The notes beneath the pieces were generated by a model that ran no database searches, was not told the origin of the DNA, and saw only the letters and a list, made by a program, of their open reading frames with translations. The position numbers and the translations under genes were made by a program. Positions 16,191 through 24,509 of a DNA stretch of 33,459 bases are shown here, in pieces. This DNA is from an uncultured Oligoflexia bacterium (GTDB taxonomy: Bacteria > Bdellovibrionota > Bacteriovoracia > Bacteriovoracales > Bacteriovoracaceae), in contig CAKZJW010000094.1 in NCBI GenBank assembly GCA_937120495.1, positions 1-33,459 of the forward strand, read 5' to 3'. Position 1 is the first letter of the stretch, and every line of letters starts with the position of its first letter.

Positions 16191-16577
16191 TTAAACTTTA
16201 TAGCTTTGAAACAATAAGTCTAACGCGTCTGTTGATGTAAAAATACCTTCAATTTTTTTGTCGTCTCCATTGATGATAACAGAGCTAATTTTTTTGTTAC
16301 TCATCAATTGAACAACGTGCGGTATTGTTGTTTGTGCATCAACAGATAAAAGATCTTTAGTCATAATATCTTCTGCTTTCAGGTTTAAAGAGTCACCACC
16401 ATGTCCCATAAATTGAACATCACGATCACTGATAATTCCGACAGCTTGACCATCTTTAACTACTGGAAGATGTCTAATATTGTTTTTTTTCATAAGTTGA
16501 TAAGCCTCAAGTACACTTGTGTTGCACTCAACTAAAACCATTTTTGATTTAACAAAATTCTGCATTGTATCTGTCAT
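16191..16577 (-). CDS. Stand-alone CBS-pair protein
   Basis: A 128-aa cytoplasmic protein made of two CBS domains (about 8-60 and 72-126). CBS pairs bind adenine nucleotides and act as energy sensors, often on a partner protein. The repeats show MKKNNIRHLPVVKDGQAVGIISDRDV and MSNKKISSVIINGDDKKIEGIFTSTDAL. AAAGGAG precedes the ATG. Its promoter carries a CRP/FNR-type site with a consensus-like TACAAT, and the predicted +1 is the first A of the ribosome-binding site. A second, similar gene at 27045-27455 lies next to the sensor kinase. The target is unknown; membership in the low-oxygen regulon is inferred. Confidence 0.88.
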   Translation of the reverse strand: MTDTMQNFVKSKMVLVECNTSVLEAYQLMKKNNIRHLPVVKDGQAVGIISDRDVQFMGHGGDSLNLKAEDIMTKDLLSVDAQTTIPHVVQLMSNKKISSVIINGDDKKIEGIFTSTDALDLLFQSYKV

Positions 16578-16596
16578 GTCTGACTCCTTTTTAAAA

Positions 16597-16638
16597 ATTG
16601 TACATCAAATAACAAAGTTGAAATCTGATATAAATCAG
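16597..16638 (-). promoter_or_regulatory. CRP/FNR-type promoter of the CBS gene
   Basis: CTGA-TATAAA-TCAG at 16625-16638, a perfect palindromic arm pair ACTGAT/ATCAGT, overlaps the stop codon of the decarboxylase gene. Read leftward, TACAAT at 16597-16602 is the -10, 32 bp away centre to centre; predicted start near 16590. Confidence 0.8.
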
Positions 16639-18383
16639 TAATTTTTAAAAAACTTATATGTTGAGAGTAGATTTGAAGAAAACTCCTCAATATAGTTAAA
16701 CTGGTTTTCTTTAGATATAGAAAAAGGATTCATAATAACCATTCTAATTAAGTATAGATTATCATCAGTCTCTTTTATATCCCAACTCTTTTCTAGACCG
16801 GTGATTAGTTCACTGTAGTAGAGTTTATTTAGAGTTGTTTGAGAGACAGAGAATTGATCGCCATTAATAATTTCTTCGTAAATCTTTCTTGTTAATTTAT
16901 TTGCTTTTGGAATTGATTTATCTTCATCTAAAAATGTAAAGCAGATGATATTAGTATCTGATTGAGGGAGTAGGTATAATTCAGGAATTTTATCTGTGAG
17001 AGTTTTAATTAGTCTCTCTTTAGCAGATAAGCCTAGAGATAAAATTTCACCCATTCCATCTTTATTTAGACCAATTGTATTGGCCACCATCCAGGTTGCA
17101 GATGCACCTGTTGCAGGTCTTGAGCCTTCTATTGTCGAAACCCATTTTCCTGTTTCCTCTGGTTGCTCTTCTAAATAAGGAGCATAAAACTGAGAGACAC
17201 TATAATACTTTGGATCTTTTACAAGAATGGCTCCACAGGCATAGGGCACCATCGCTAATTTATGAGGATCAAGTGTTATAGATTCAGCTCTTTTCAAAGC
17301 ATTAAAAGATTTTTCACAATGAGAGGAGAGTTTAGTATCACTACCTTGCTCATCAAGCATAGAAGTGTAGATTCCACCGTATGCTGCATCTATATGATGC
17401 CAGATATGAATTCCATTTCTTTTATATTCATCTAATATGTCTTGAACTTCAGCTACAGGATCCACCATCCCAAGTTCAGTTGTTCCTGCAACGGATACAA
17501 CGGCAAGGATGGGACGATTTGTTTTTTTAGCAAACTCAATTTTTTCTATGAGATCCCTTGTGCACATATGGCCTTGTGAATCTAGACTTACTGTCCACAA
17601 AGAATTTTCTCCAAGACCTAAAAGCGATACAGCTTTTTGCCAGGAGTAATGTTTGTGAGAAGGTATTATTAAAATAGGTCCTTCAAAATTGACTTTAAAA
17701 ATATCTTGGTAAATACCAAATGCTTTATAGGCACCTTGTTGAACGAAACTATATTCTTTCGTTTCATCTATATTGGACTGTAGTTCCATATCTAAATGGG
17801 ACGCTTCAAAGATGGAATAATTACTTCCAGAAATTTTATTTTGATATGCTCCAAAGGAGAGTGAATGATCAAGTCTATACCTTGCTCTCCAGATGGCTTC
17901 AAAGTTTGCGATAGTTCCACCAGAGGTAAAGTGCCCAATTCCTTTTTTAGGATAACCAATCATCTGAGATAAGGCATCGATAGCTTCTTGTTCAATTAGA
18001 CTTCCAACCTTTGAAGCACTTAGTGATGAGTTATTAGGATTATGTAGCAGAGCAACGATATGACCAAATAAAGCAGGTAGTGAAATTTCTGAAACCATAT
18101 GCCCCATATATCGAGGTGAATACTTTGGAACTTCAGATTCAAATCTATTAGAAAGATTTTTTTGTTGTCTAAATATAAGGCTTTGAAAATTTGCTAGAGT
18201 TTTTTCTTTAAGGTTCTTTTGACTAATTGATGGGCCGTCTACGGGAAAACGATTTCTTCGCCAATTACACCAATCGGAAAAGATATGGTTAATATTCTCC
18301 TCAAGCCACTGGGAGTTTTCCGCTTTTGGGCCTAAAAAATTAGCTTTTAATTTTATATTCTTGTCTGTGCATAGGTTTGTCAT
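16635..18383 (-). CDS. PLP-dependent group II amino-acid decarboxylase
   Basis: A 582-aa fold-type I PLP enzyme of the group II decarboxylase family (glutamate, aspartate, tyrosine, diaminobutyrate decarboxylases). Lys375 in TLDPHKLAMVPYACG is the Schiff-base lysine, Asp332 in HIDAAYGG binds the pyridine nitrogen, and the HYSW motif near 245 holds the ring-stacking His. The conserved GHM...LPALFGHIVALLHNPN block precedes it. Substrate is not readable; PanP-type aspartate 1-decarboxylase or an acid-resistance/amine role are options. The start is placed at ATG 18383, not the in-frame ATG 18431, because the upstream ATG lies inside the operator: -10 TATATT (18390-18395) is followed by six bases and then this ATG, suggesting a leaderless mRNA. 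No Shine-Dalgarno is seen. Confidence 0.85.
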   Translation of the reverse strand: MTNLCTDKNIKLKANFLGPKAENSQWLEENINHIFSDWCNWRRNRFPVDGPSISQKNLKEKTLANFQSLIFRQQKNLSNRFESEVPKYSPRYMGHMVSEISLPALFGHIVALLHNPNNSSLSASKVGSLIEQEAIDALSQMIGYPKKGIGHFTSGGTIANFEAIWRARYRLDHSLSFGAYQNKISGSNYSIFEASHLDMELQSNIDETKEYSFVQQGAYKAFGIYQDIFKVNFEGPILIIPSHKHYSWQKAVSLLGLGENSLWTVSLDSQGHMCTRDLIEKIEFAKKTNRPILAVVSVAGTTELGMVDPVAEVQDILDEYKRNGIHIWHHIDAAYGGIYTSMLDEQGSDTKLSSHCEKSFNALKRAESITLDPHKLAMVPYACGAILVKDPKYYSVSQFYAPYLEEQPEETGKWVSTIEGSRPATGASATWMVANTIGLNKDGMGEILSLGLSAKERLIKTLTDKIPELYLLPQSDTNIICFTFLDEDKSIPKANKLTRKIYEEIINGDQFSVSQTTLNKLYYSELITGLEKSWDIKETDDNLYLIRMVIMNPFSISKENQFNYIEEFSSNLLSTYKFFKNY

Positions 18384-18389
18384 CGTGGA

Positions 18390-18431
18390 AATATATAAAG
18401 AATGACTAAAATTTTTAATGATACAGATCAT
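18390..18431 (-). promoter_or_regulatory. CRP/FNR-type promoter of the decarboxylase (leaderless)
   Basis: ATGA-TACAGA-TCAT at 18418-18431 with TATATT at 18390-18395, 32 bp apart centre to centre, read leftward. Six bases after the -10 comes ATG 18383, so the predicted first base of the mRNA is the A of the start codon. Confidence 0.75.
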
Positions 18432-18547
18432 ATTAAATTACGAGTGCCGCGTCATACCTAAAATAAACTTACTCACTCATTAAAAAATTGGCATTTTAAC
18501 TCTTAAAAGGGACGATATAGTTAATGAATTTATTTAATGGAGTAAAT

Positions 18548-19558
18548 ATGTCGAAATTTCTAATTATATTAGCCTTATCAACAAGCTATGTTTTTTCTCA
18601 CACACATTCTTCTCACAGCCATGATTCTCATACATGGTCTGGTGATAAAGAAGCATTTAAGTATAATGATGCTCAAAAAGAGACTTTAAAAAGAAATATA
18701 GAGGCCATAGATCATTCTAAAGATTCCCTTGATCAAGATGAATTTATTGCACAAATTAGTGAGACATATTTAAAAGAAAAGCTCGAAAAAATTTCAGGAG
18801 CAAAGAATGTTAACCTAGGTGGAAGTTTAGGTTTGGTTTCAATCTCTGAAAGAAGTTCTTCAAAAGGAAGAGAGCTTGCAAGACAATTTTTAACTCAAGA
18901 ATATAAAGCTCTTGGTTACAAAGTAACAGAGCAAAAGTTTGGTAGAGGAGTGAATCTTATTGCTGAGAAAAAATCTACACACCCCGATGCAAAAATTTTA
19001 ATTTTAACTTCTCACTATGACACAGTAAGAACTGCAGGTGCAAATGATAATGGAACGGGGACAATCTCTGCTCTTGGTGTTGCAAAAGCACTTAGTACGC
19101 AAAACTTTAAACATACAATTCAAATCGTGGCTTTTGACAAGGAAGAGAGCGGTTTAGTGGGCTCGAAGGCATTTGTAAAAAAGATTTCAGATAAGTCTAA
19201 GATTATTGGAAATATTAATTATGAAATGATGGGAACAAACTCTAGAAAAGATGGTGTCTTTCACGTTATTGATTGCAAAAGAGCAGAGTCAACTTTCTTA
19301 TCAAGTGAAATCGCTAACACAATTAATAGGAACTCTCTTCAAATCGCTATTAACCCAGGATGTACGGATAGAAGTGACCACGCTTCATTTTGGAAGAAAA
19401 AAATACCAGCAATTGTTATCTCTGAAAACTTCTTTGGTGGAGATAGTGATAAGTGCTATCATAAGAAATGTGACATTGTTGATGAGAGAATTGATTTTAC
19501 TTATATGAAAAATATCACTCATGCTATCTATGGTGCGATAATTTCGTTATTACAATAA
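18548..19558 (+). CDS. Secreted M28-family zinc aminopeptidase
   Basis: A 336-aa extracytoplasmic metallopeptidase of the M28 (aminopeptidase Y/S-like) family. Residues 1-17 form a signal peptide (LSTSYVFS), then a His-rich stretch HTHSSHSHDSH (18-28). Metal and catalytic residues visible: His156 and Asp158 in SHYDTV, Asp167 in ANDNGTG, the Glu pair 199/200 in DKEESG, and the late His in DRSDHASFW. ATG 18548 is preferred over ATG 18524 because GGAG sits 7 nt upstream and the signal peptide then begins properly. It is first in a rightward run of five genes; no CRP/FNR-type site is seen at the right distance. A role in peptide scavenging is an inference. Confidence 0.9.
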   Translation: MSKFLIILALSTSYVFSHTHSSHSHDSHTWSGDKEAFKYNDAQKETLKRNIEAIDHSKDSLDQDEFIAQISETYLKEKLEKISGAKNVNLGGSLGLVSISERSSSKGRELARQFLTQEYKALGYKVTEQKFGRGVNLIAEKKSTHPDAKILILTSHYDTVRTAGANDNGTGTISALGVAKALSTQNFKHTIQIVAFDKEESGLVGSKAFVKKISDKSKIIGNINYEMMGTNSRKDGVFHVIDCKRAESTFLSSEIANTINRNSLQIAINPGCTDRSDHASFWKKKIPAIVISENFFGGDSDKCYHKKCDIVDERIDFTYMKNITHAIYGAIISLLQ

Positions 19559-19559
19559 A

Positions 19560-20015
19560 ATGAGAACTTTCTTACTTTCATTTCTTTTTATAGTATTTTT
19601 CTCTTGTAACTCAGAGAGAGAGGCTACTAATACTCTATACATTAATGTTCAAGGTGCGGACTCAATTTTAGTTGATAAGGTTCAAAAAATAATATTTGAT
19701 GACTTAAGCCGATTTGATTGTGTTAAACCAAAAGATTGGAACATAAAGTTTGATGATACGCCTTGTTCGATTGTTAAAGAGTATGATGAACAGGAACTTT
19801 CATCTGATCCCGAGAAGACGAAAAGGGACTACCTACTGAATATCAATATAAGGTCTGCTGTTGAATATGAGATGAGATTTATTTGCTCTAATGGCAATAA
19901 ATTATTCGAATGCAAAAAACTCAGAACTTTTTCTGTTAAGAAAAATACAGCCAATCCATCAGCTAATTTAGCCGCCGATATACTTAAAAGTCCAAGTATA
20001 TTAGGAGCAAATTAG
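19560..20015 (+). CDS. Small lipoprotein of unknown function
   Basis: Not recognised. The 151-aa product starts with a signal ending in a lipobox, IVFFSC, giving acylated Cys16. The mature part has a strand-rich first half (TLYINVQGADSILVDKVQKII) and three later cysteines (Cys48, near 63, and CSNGNKLFECKK) that could form disulfides. It begins 1 nt after the peptidase stop and is surely co-transcribed with it, so it may be a companion at the envelope. No catalytic motif is visible. Coding status is supported by the tight spacing and the clean lipobox. Confidence 0.75.
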   Translation: MRTFLLSFLFIVFFSCNSEREATNTLYINVQGADSILVDKVQKIIFDDLSRFDCVKPKDWNIKFDDTPCSIVKEYDEQELSSDPEKTKRDYLLNINIRSAVEYEMRFICSNGNKLFECKKLRTFSVKKNTANPSANLAADILKSPSILGAN

Positions 20016-20054
20016 TTTTTTGTTTTCCATCAAGAATTAATAGAGAGATATACT

Positions 20055-20873
20055 ATGAGCTTTAATCTACTAACACTTTTAGACGACATCGCATCCACAA
20101 TGGATGATGTTGCTGTCATGACAAAACTTGCAATGAAAAAAACGGGAGGAATCATAACAGATGATTTGGCCGTAAATGTTGGTCAAGTTGATGGTGTTGA
20201 TCCAAAAGATGAATTACCAATTGTTTTTAAAATATTTCTAGGAGCATTGGTTAATAAAATCATTATTATTCCCTTTGTGCTTCTACTCACTTATTATTCA
20301 CCTGTTGTGTTAAGTTATGTTTTACTTTTTGGTGGATTGTATCTTTGTTATGAAGGTGGGCATAAGGTTGTCGATAAAATATTTTATAAAAAAGAAAAAA
20401 CAAATACAGCTATAAAGAATGCTTCCGTAAAAGATAAAACATGGGGGGCAATCAAAACAGATTTCGTTCTTTCAATTGAAATTATGGTAATTGCTCAAAG
20501 CTCAATCTCTGGAGATATTTTAAATCAAGCTTTAGTTCTAACTGTTATCGGATTTTTAGTATCTCTTCTTATTTATGGACTTGTCGCTATCTTAGTTAAA
20601 ATTGATGATATCGGTTTGCACCTTGTTGAGAAGGGATATGAAAAAATTGGAATGTTCCTTGTGCGACTTATGCCAAATATAATGAAACTTTTAGGGATTG
20701 TAGGAACTGTTGCAATGTTTATTGTCGGAGGAGGCATCTTCTCTCATCATTTTCATTTTAACTTCTTATCGATTGAAATAATTCAAAACACAATTGTGGG
20801 TGTCATTGTCGGTATGGCGAGTGTTGCAATACTGTCTTTAATTTCAAAACTAAAGATAACTAAAAAGGCTTAG
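20055..20873 (+). CDS. DUF808 (YedI-like) inner-membrane protein
   Basis: A 272-aa membrane protein of the DUF808 family, represented by E. coli YedI, whose function is not established. The N-terminal signature LLTLLDDIASTMDDVAVMTK, followed by KKTGGIITDDLAVN and the GGLYLCYEGGHKVVDK motif, is diagnostic. About five to six membrane segments follow, and it ends with a His-containing loop (SHHFHF) and a final hydrophobic helix. GAGAGA precedes the ATG. It is slightly shorter than most members. Nothing in the context explains its role; it belongs to the peptidase-lipoprotein run. Confidence 0.9.
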   Translation: MSFNLLTLLDDIASTMDDVAVMTKLAMKKTGGIITDDLAVNVGQVDGVDPKDELPIVFKIFLGALVNKIIIIPFVLLLTYYSPVVLSYVLLFGGLYLCYEGGHKVVDKIFYKKEKTNTAIKNASVKDKTWGAIKTDFVLSIEIMVIAQSSISGDILNQALVLTVIGFLVSLLIYGLVAILVKIDDIGLHLVEKGYEKIGMFLVRLMPNIMKLLGIVGTVAMFIVGGGIFSHHFHFNFLSIEIIQNTIVGVIVGMASVAILSLISKLKITKKA

Positions 20874-20875
20874 GT

Positions 20876-21409
20876 ATGTATAAAATATTAATACTTTTTT
20901 TCGTTACAACAAATCTGTATGCAGTAAATTTCAAGATTCGAGCAAGAGAACATTATGAAATTCATGAACTTCACTCTCAGCACTCATTAGAGGTTTATTC
21001 TGGTTTAACAAATACGATTAATCTATGGTGGGAAAAACCTTATGACTACTCTTTTGGTTTTTCTTTTTCACCAATCATTGCAGGTATAAATGCAAACAAA
21101 AGTGACAATAGCTATGGAGATAAAATAACTCAGCAAAATATTGGTTTTGAAATTAAATATTTTTTACATAATATTTTGAAATCATTATATATCAGGCCAG
21201 GTTTTGGATACTCAAGGCTAGAAACAAATAAAGGGGAGAGTAAAAACTTCTTTGGTCAATACGGCTACTTAGGACTAGGTATGGAAATTCCTATGGATAG
21301 TTATGGTTTAGCTCTAGAGATGGCATATCGCTACGCTGATTATGCTAATGACTTAATCGTTAAGACAATAACTCCTTCGGTGGGGTTTCATTTTTATAAG
21401 AGTTTTTAG
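20876..21409 (+). CDS. Small outer-membrane beta-barrel-like protein
   Basis: No family recognised by name. The 177-aa product has a short signal peptide (residues 1-16, ending LYA). The rest alternates polar and aromatic residues in strand-like segments (SLEVYSGLTNTINLWW, YDYSFGFSFSPII, YIRPGFGYSRLE, YGYLGLGMEI, ALEMAYRYADY) and ends in Phe (FHFYKSF), the usual signature of an OmpA/OmpW-size barrel. It follows the DUF808 gene by 2 nt and overlaps the next start by one base. The barrel assignment is an inference from composition and the terminal Phe. Confidence 0.7.
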   Translation: MYKILILFFVTTNLYAVNFKIRAREHYEIHELHSQHSLEVYSGLTNTINLWWEKPYDYSFGFSFSPIIAGINANKSDNSYGDKITQQNIGFEIKYFLHNILKSLYIRPGFGYSRLETNKGESKNFFGQYGYLGLGMEIPMDSYGLALEMAYRYADYANDLIVKTITPSVGFHFYKSF

Positions 21410-22395
21410 TGAAGGTTTTAATTTTAGGTGGAACAAAGTTTTTAGGGCGACATTTAGTTGAATCTTTAAAGAAAGATAAGGATATTGAATTTGATATAAC
21501 TCTATTTAATAGAGGGCAAACCAATGCGAACTTATTTAAAAAAGTTAACTATATTAAAGGTGACCGCTTTAAAGATATAGTAAAGATTCATGAAAGTTAT
21601 GATGTCATAATTGATACTAATGGCTACTTTCCTAGGAATATGGATGAATTGTGCTCAAAGCTTAAAGATAAAACAAAGAAGTTTATATTTATCTCAAGCT
21701 GTTCTGTTTATGACTTAGAGGAGCAGCCCCAAGAGAATGTCACAGAACTAAAGCATAAGCTTGTGAATATTGATATAGATGAAAGTGACGAAACAAACGA
21801 AACTTATGGAGCAAGAAAATATCTCTGTGAAAAAAAAGTAGAAGCTCATTTTCCTAGATCAAGTCTAATCTTAAGACCTGGCTTAATTGTAGGGCCTCAT
21901 GACTCTACTTATCGTTTTCCTTACTGGGGAGATCGAATTGCCAAAGGTGGTAAAATCTTAGCTCCAGGTGATCCAAAAGCTCCAGTTCAATTTATTGATG
22001 CAAGGGATTTATCAGACTTTATAGTTCAAGGTATCAAATACGATCTCGTTGGAGTATTTAATACAGTTAGTCCTTATAATGAACTTAATCTAGAGGAATT
22101 TTTATTAAAAGGTATAAATGCACTTAATTCCGATGGGAAGTTACAGTGGATTAATGAAAAGATTCTTCGGGATAACGATATTGGTTGCTGGGTACAAATA
22201 CCTTTATGGGTTTATAGTGAAATTCAAGCATTTCAAAAAATGGACTCTCAAAAAGCAATATTAAATGGACTTAAGTTTAGACCGATAGAGCAGACTATTA
22301 TCGATACTTATAACTGGAGTAAAGATATTAGTGATCAATCATTTAAAAGTGGAGCTCTAACATCCAAGCTTGAGGCTAGTCTTTTAAGCCTTTAA
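21409..22395 (+). CDS. NAD-dependent epimerase/dehydratase-family protein
   Basis: An extended short-chain dehydrogenase/reductase of 328 aa. The Rossmann motif GGTKFLG (residues 6-12), the acidic/Arg FNRGQTN patch after strand two, Ser-Ser in FISSCSVYD and the catalytic YGARK (YxxxK) mark it; LRPGLIVGPHD is another family hallmark. It resembles the branch often called NAD-epimerase of unknown substrate (isoflavone-reductase/CSP41-like). Start is GTG at 21409, sharing its G with the preceding TAG stop. The 3' end overlaps the convergent nnrS gene by 20 nt, where a short stem (AGGCT/AGCCT) might act as a weak two-way stop. Substrate unknown. Confidence 0.85.
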   Translation: MKVLILGGTKFLGRHLVESLKKDKDIEFDITLFNRGQTNANLFKKVNYIKGDRFKDIVKIHESYDVIIDTNGYFPRNMDELCSKLKDKTKKFIFISSCSVYDLEEQPQENVTELKHKLVNIDIDESDETNETYGARKYLCEKKVEAHFPRSSLILRPGLIVGPHDSTYRFPYWGDRIAKGGKILAPGDPKAPVQFIDARDLSDFIVQGIKYDLVGVFNTVSPYNELNLEEFLLKGINALNSDGKLQWINEKILRDNDIGCWVQIPLWVYSEIQAFQKMDSQKAILNGLKFRPIEQTIIDTYNWSKDISDQSFKSGALTSKLEASLLSL

Positions 22396-23542
22396 TCATC
22401 TTCGTTATAAAAACAGCACCCCAGTATAATGTTGCCAAAAATAAAAGAGCAGCAGCGTAACCCAAGTGACTCATATAAAGTCTTCCTGGCAAGAAGGTAA
22501 TACTCGCCCGGGTGATAGCTCCAAAAAGTACAAGAAAGGCAACAAATCCAAAAGGAAAGATCCTTTTCTCTAATTCAAGGCCTTCTTTTCCATGTGCAAG
22601 TGTTACACGACTAGCAACTAAAAGAGTTAGTGTATAGTAACCTGCTATATAGATAAGATGCTTAAGACTTAAAATATGCTTTGGAAACGCAAGTACGGCC
22701 CAGTAGGCGATGGCCATAAAAAATACGGAGGCTTTTATTGATCTTTTTTGCCAAGATTTTTCTTTTGAAGATTTAAAAATTCCCCAGTAGGCAACTGCAA
22801 AATAAGTTATAACAAGTGCTCTTAGTATAAATGCAGTAATATTTAGTTCAAGAAACTCCAGTATAAAAGAGCAGATAAAAACAACTAGTGTGAGAAAAAT
22901 TCTCTTTGGAACTGCTTGTATAAAAGGAATTGGTTTTTCATATATTTTCTTTTGGCTTTGAACAATATCAGTTAGTCCAAGAATCCCTGGAATAAGTCTT
23001 CCTCCAACACCTAGAATAAATGATAAAACAGACGCATCATAATAAAGTAGGTAGCCGATAGTATCGAGATTATAGTCTTGATTATAAAAGCTTAAGAAAA
23101 TACAAAAACTAGAAATAAAGCTTAAAACAATTCCAGCTCCAACAAATATAAAAGTATAGGGCGGGTTTTCGGCTCTTTTTTTAAATCTTCTAAAACCAAA
23201 GACAATTAATAATATCCAATTGATTGAATTGAAAAACCAAAAGAATGATGAATTCTCTACAATTGAATAAAAAATTACAGCTGTTGTCGGTGGGATGAAA
23301 AAAAGAAGCTCCATCTTACTTAGAAAATCTGTTTTAGTGAATCTTGGTATGGCCGTAAGTAAAAAACCAACAATAGAGAAATGTAAAAAACCGGCTACAA
23401 AGACTCTTGCATGACTATTTCCGGGATAAGTACCTTCTTGAAAAAAGGCAAAAAGTATCCACATACATGAAGCGTATAGTGCGAGTGATATCGCTATAGG
23501 GAAGAATAATCGAAATGGGTCTTTACAAATTTTACTTAGCAT
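22376..23542 (-). CDS. nnrS: NnrS-family membrane protein (nitric oxide stress)
   Basis: NnrS proteins are polytopic haem- and copper-containing membrane proteins that help cells tolerate nitric oxide. The 388-aa product has about twelve hydrophobic segments and the family landmarks HARVFVAGFLHFSIVGFLLTAIPRF near the start, GVGGRLIPGILG in the middle and SRVTLAHGKEG with HLGYAAALLF at the end; conserved His residues suit haem/metal ligation. Loss of iron-sulfur targets of NO would be the concern when NirK is active. The ATG has no Shine-Dalgarno, and the predicted transcript begins only 2 nt upstream, so translation is probably leaderless. It shares one CRP/FNR-type site with hemJ. Confidence 0.9.
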   Translation of the reverse strand: MLSKICKDPFRLFFPIAISLALYASCMWILFAFFQEGTYPGNSHARVFVAGFLHFSIVGFLLTAIPRFTKTDFLSKMELLFFIPPTTAVIFYSIVENSSFFWFFNSINWILLIVFGFRRFKKRAENPPYTFIFVGAGIVLSFISSFCIFLSFYNQDYNLDTIGYLLYYDASVLSFILGVGGRLIPGILGLTDIVQSQKKIYEKPIPFIQAVPKRIFLTLVVFICSFILEFLELNITAFILRALVITYFAVAYWGIFKSSKEKSWQKRSIKASVFFMAIAYWAVLAFPKHILSLKHLIYIAGYYTLTLLVASRVTLAHGKEGLELEKRIFPFGFVAFLVLFGAITRASITFLPGRLYMSHLGYAAALLFLATLYWGAVFITKMIKGLKD

Positions 23543-23550
23543 TGCACAAG

Positions 23551-23620
23551 AGTATGCGATAAATAGCGAGAAATAAAGGTGATAAATGTCATTTATAAAA
23601 CAAGTAAAAAGCGGTAGGGT
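23551..23620. promoter_or_regulatory. Divergent CRP/FNR-type promoter shared by nnrS and hemJ
   Basis: A single site, GTGA-TAAATG-TCAT (23579-23592), is flanked symmetrically: leftward CATACT (23551-23556) and rightward TAGGGT (23615-23620), each exactly 32 bp from the site centre. The rightward +1 falls on the hemJ start codon and the leftward +1 lies 2 nt before the nnrS start codon. TAGGGT is a weak -10 keeping only TAxxxT. Confidence 0.7.
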
Positions 23621-23626
23621 TATAGC

Positions 23627-24058
23627 ATGGAATTAGTACTCTTATTTAAATCACTTCATTTTATATTTTTAATCGCTTGGTTTGCAGGTCTTTTTTATAT
23701 GTTTAGACTCTATGTCTATCATGTTGAGAATACAGACAAACCAGACTTTATAGGTGTTATAAAGGTTATGGAGCATAAATTGTATTACTACATAACTGTT
23801 CCAGCTATGGTCTTAACTATAAGCTTTGGTAGTCTATTATTATACTTCTCATCAACAAATATTACTGACCTTTGGATTTTGAAAAAGCTCACTTTTGTAG
23901 CCCTGCTTGTGGGGTATAACCTCTATATTGGGCACACACTTAAACGCTTTAAAAAAGACGATATCTTCTTAACCTCTAAGCAGTGCCGAATTATAAACGA
24001 AGTTCCCACTATTATGCTTATCTCAATAATTTTTATCGCAGTGTTTCGTTATTATTGA
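23627..24058 (+). CDS. hemJ: Protoporphyrinogen IX oxidase, HemJ type
   Basis: HemJ (UPF0093) oxidises protoporphyrinogen IX to protoporphyrin IX, the penultimate haem step, in the inner membrane. The 143-aa length and four membrane helices are typical. Conserved motifs: KSLHFIFLIAWFAGLFYMFRLYVYH (His11, Trp18, Arg27), WILKKLTFV, and the terminal RIINEVPT. With hemN two genes on, it supplies haem for the many c-type cytochromes here. The ATG lies six bases after a -10-like TAGGGT at the shared divergent promoter, so the mRNA may be leaderless. Confidence 0.92.
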   Translation: MELVLLFKSLHFIFLIAWFAGLFYMFRLYVYHVENTDKPDFIGVIKVMEHKLYYYITVPAMVLTISFGSLLLYFSSTNITDLWILKKLTFVALLVGYNLYIGHTLKRFKKDDIFLTSKQCRIINEVPTIMLISIIFIAVFRYY

Positions 24059-24062
24059 AAAC

Positions 24063-24104
24063 ATGATGCAAATCATACTTTCTTATCTCCACATGACTTA
24101 ATAT
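24063..24104 (+). promoter_or_regulatory. CRP/FNR-type promoter of the second cytochrome c gene
   Basis: ATGA-TGCAAA-TCAT at 24063-24076, a near-perfect palindrome, with TAATAT at 24099-24104, 32 bp apart centre to centre. Predicted start near 24111 gives a 15-nt leader holding AAGGAG. Confidence 0.82.
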
Positions 24105-24125
24105 GGCTCTAAATAAGGAGTTTAT

Positions 24126-24503
24126 ATGAAAGTCGTATTAATGTTATTAGTTCTTTCTTCAACTGCGTTTGCAGATGGAAAGATGTTATTCTCAAAAAAT
24201 TGTAAAGCATGTCACACTATTGGTGGTGGAGATAAGATTGGTCCAGATCTTGCGGGTGTAAATTCAAGAAGAAAATTTGCTTGGATTAAGAAATTTGTCG
24301 CTTATCCTGATGGAATGATTAATGGAGACGAGGAAGAGGAAGGTTACGAAAAACCAGATGCCTATGCTAAAAAACTTTTTGCTGCATATAAACCAACAAT
24401 GATGCAAGAGATTGAAATATCAGATGCAGATCTTAAATCAATTTTAAAATTCATTAAAGATCAAAAGAAAAGTCCAAAAGGTAAAATTCTAAAAATAAAG
24501 TAA
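24126..24503 (+). CDS. Periplasmic monohaem cytochrome c, paralogue
   Basis: A 125-aa secreted cytochrome, paralogous to the one upstream of nirK. The signal peptide ends at AFA (about residue 16), CKACH at 26-30 binds haem, and TIGGGDKIGPDLAG follows as in the paralogue; a Met in PTMMQE is the likely sixth ligand. The last 12 residues, KKSPKGKILKIK, are identical to the other copy, while the middle differs at many positions. A strong AAGGAG lies before the ATG. hemN follows by 6 nt, suggesting co-expression of a haem protein with haem synthesis. The electron partner is unknown. Confidence 0.9.
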   Translation: MKVVLMLLVLSSTAFADGKMLFSKNCKACHTIGGGDKIGPDLAGVNSRRKFAWIKKFVAYPDGMINGDEEEEGYEKPDAYAKKLFAAYKPTMMQEIEISDADLKSILKFIKDQKKSPKGKILKIK

Positions 24504-24509
24504 ATCATT

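Noticed and set aside
18384..18431. Longer decarboxylase start at ATG 18431
   Set aside because: That ATG is part of the predicted operator and lies upstream of the predicted transcription start.
18524..18547. Upstream peptidase start at ATG 18524
   Set aside because: It would put eight polar residues before the signal peptide; ATG 18548 has GGAG at proper spacing.
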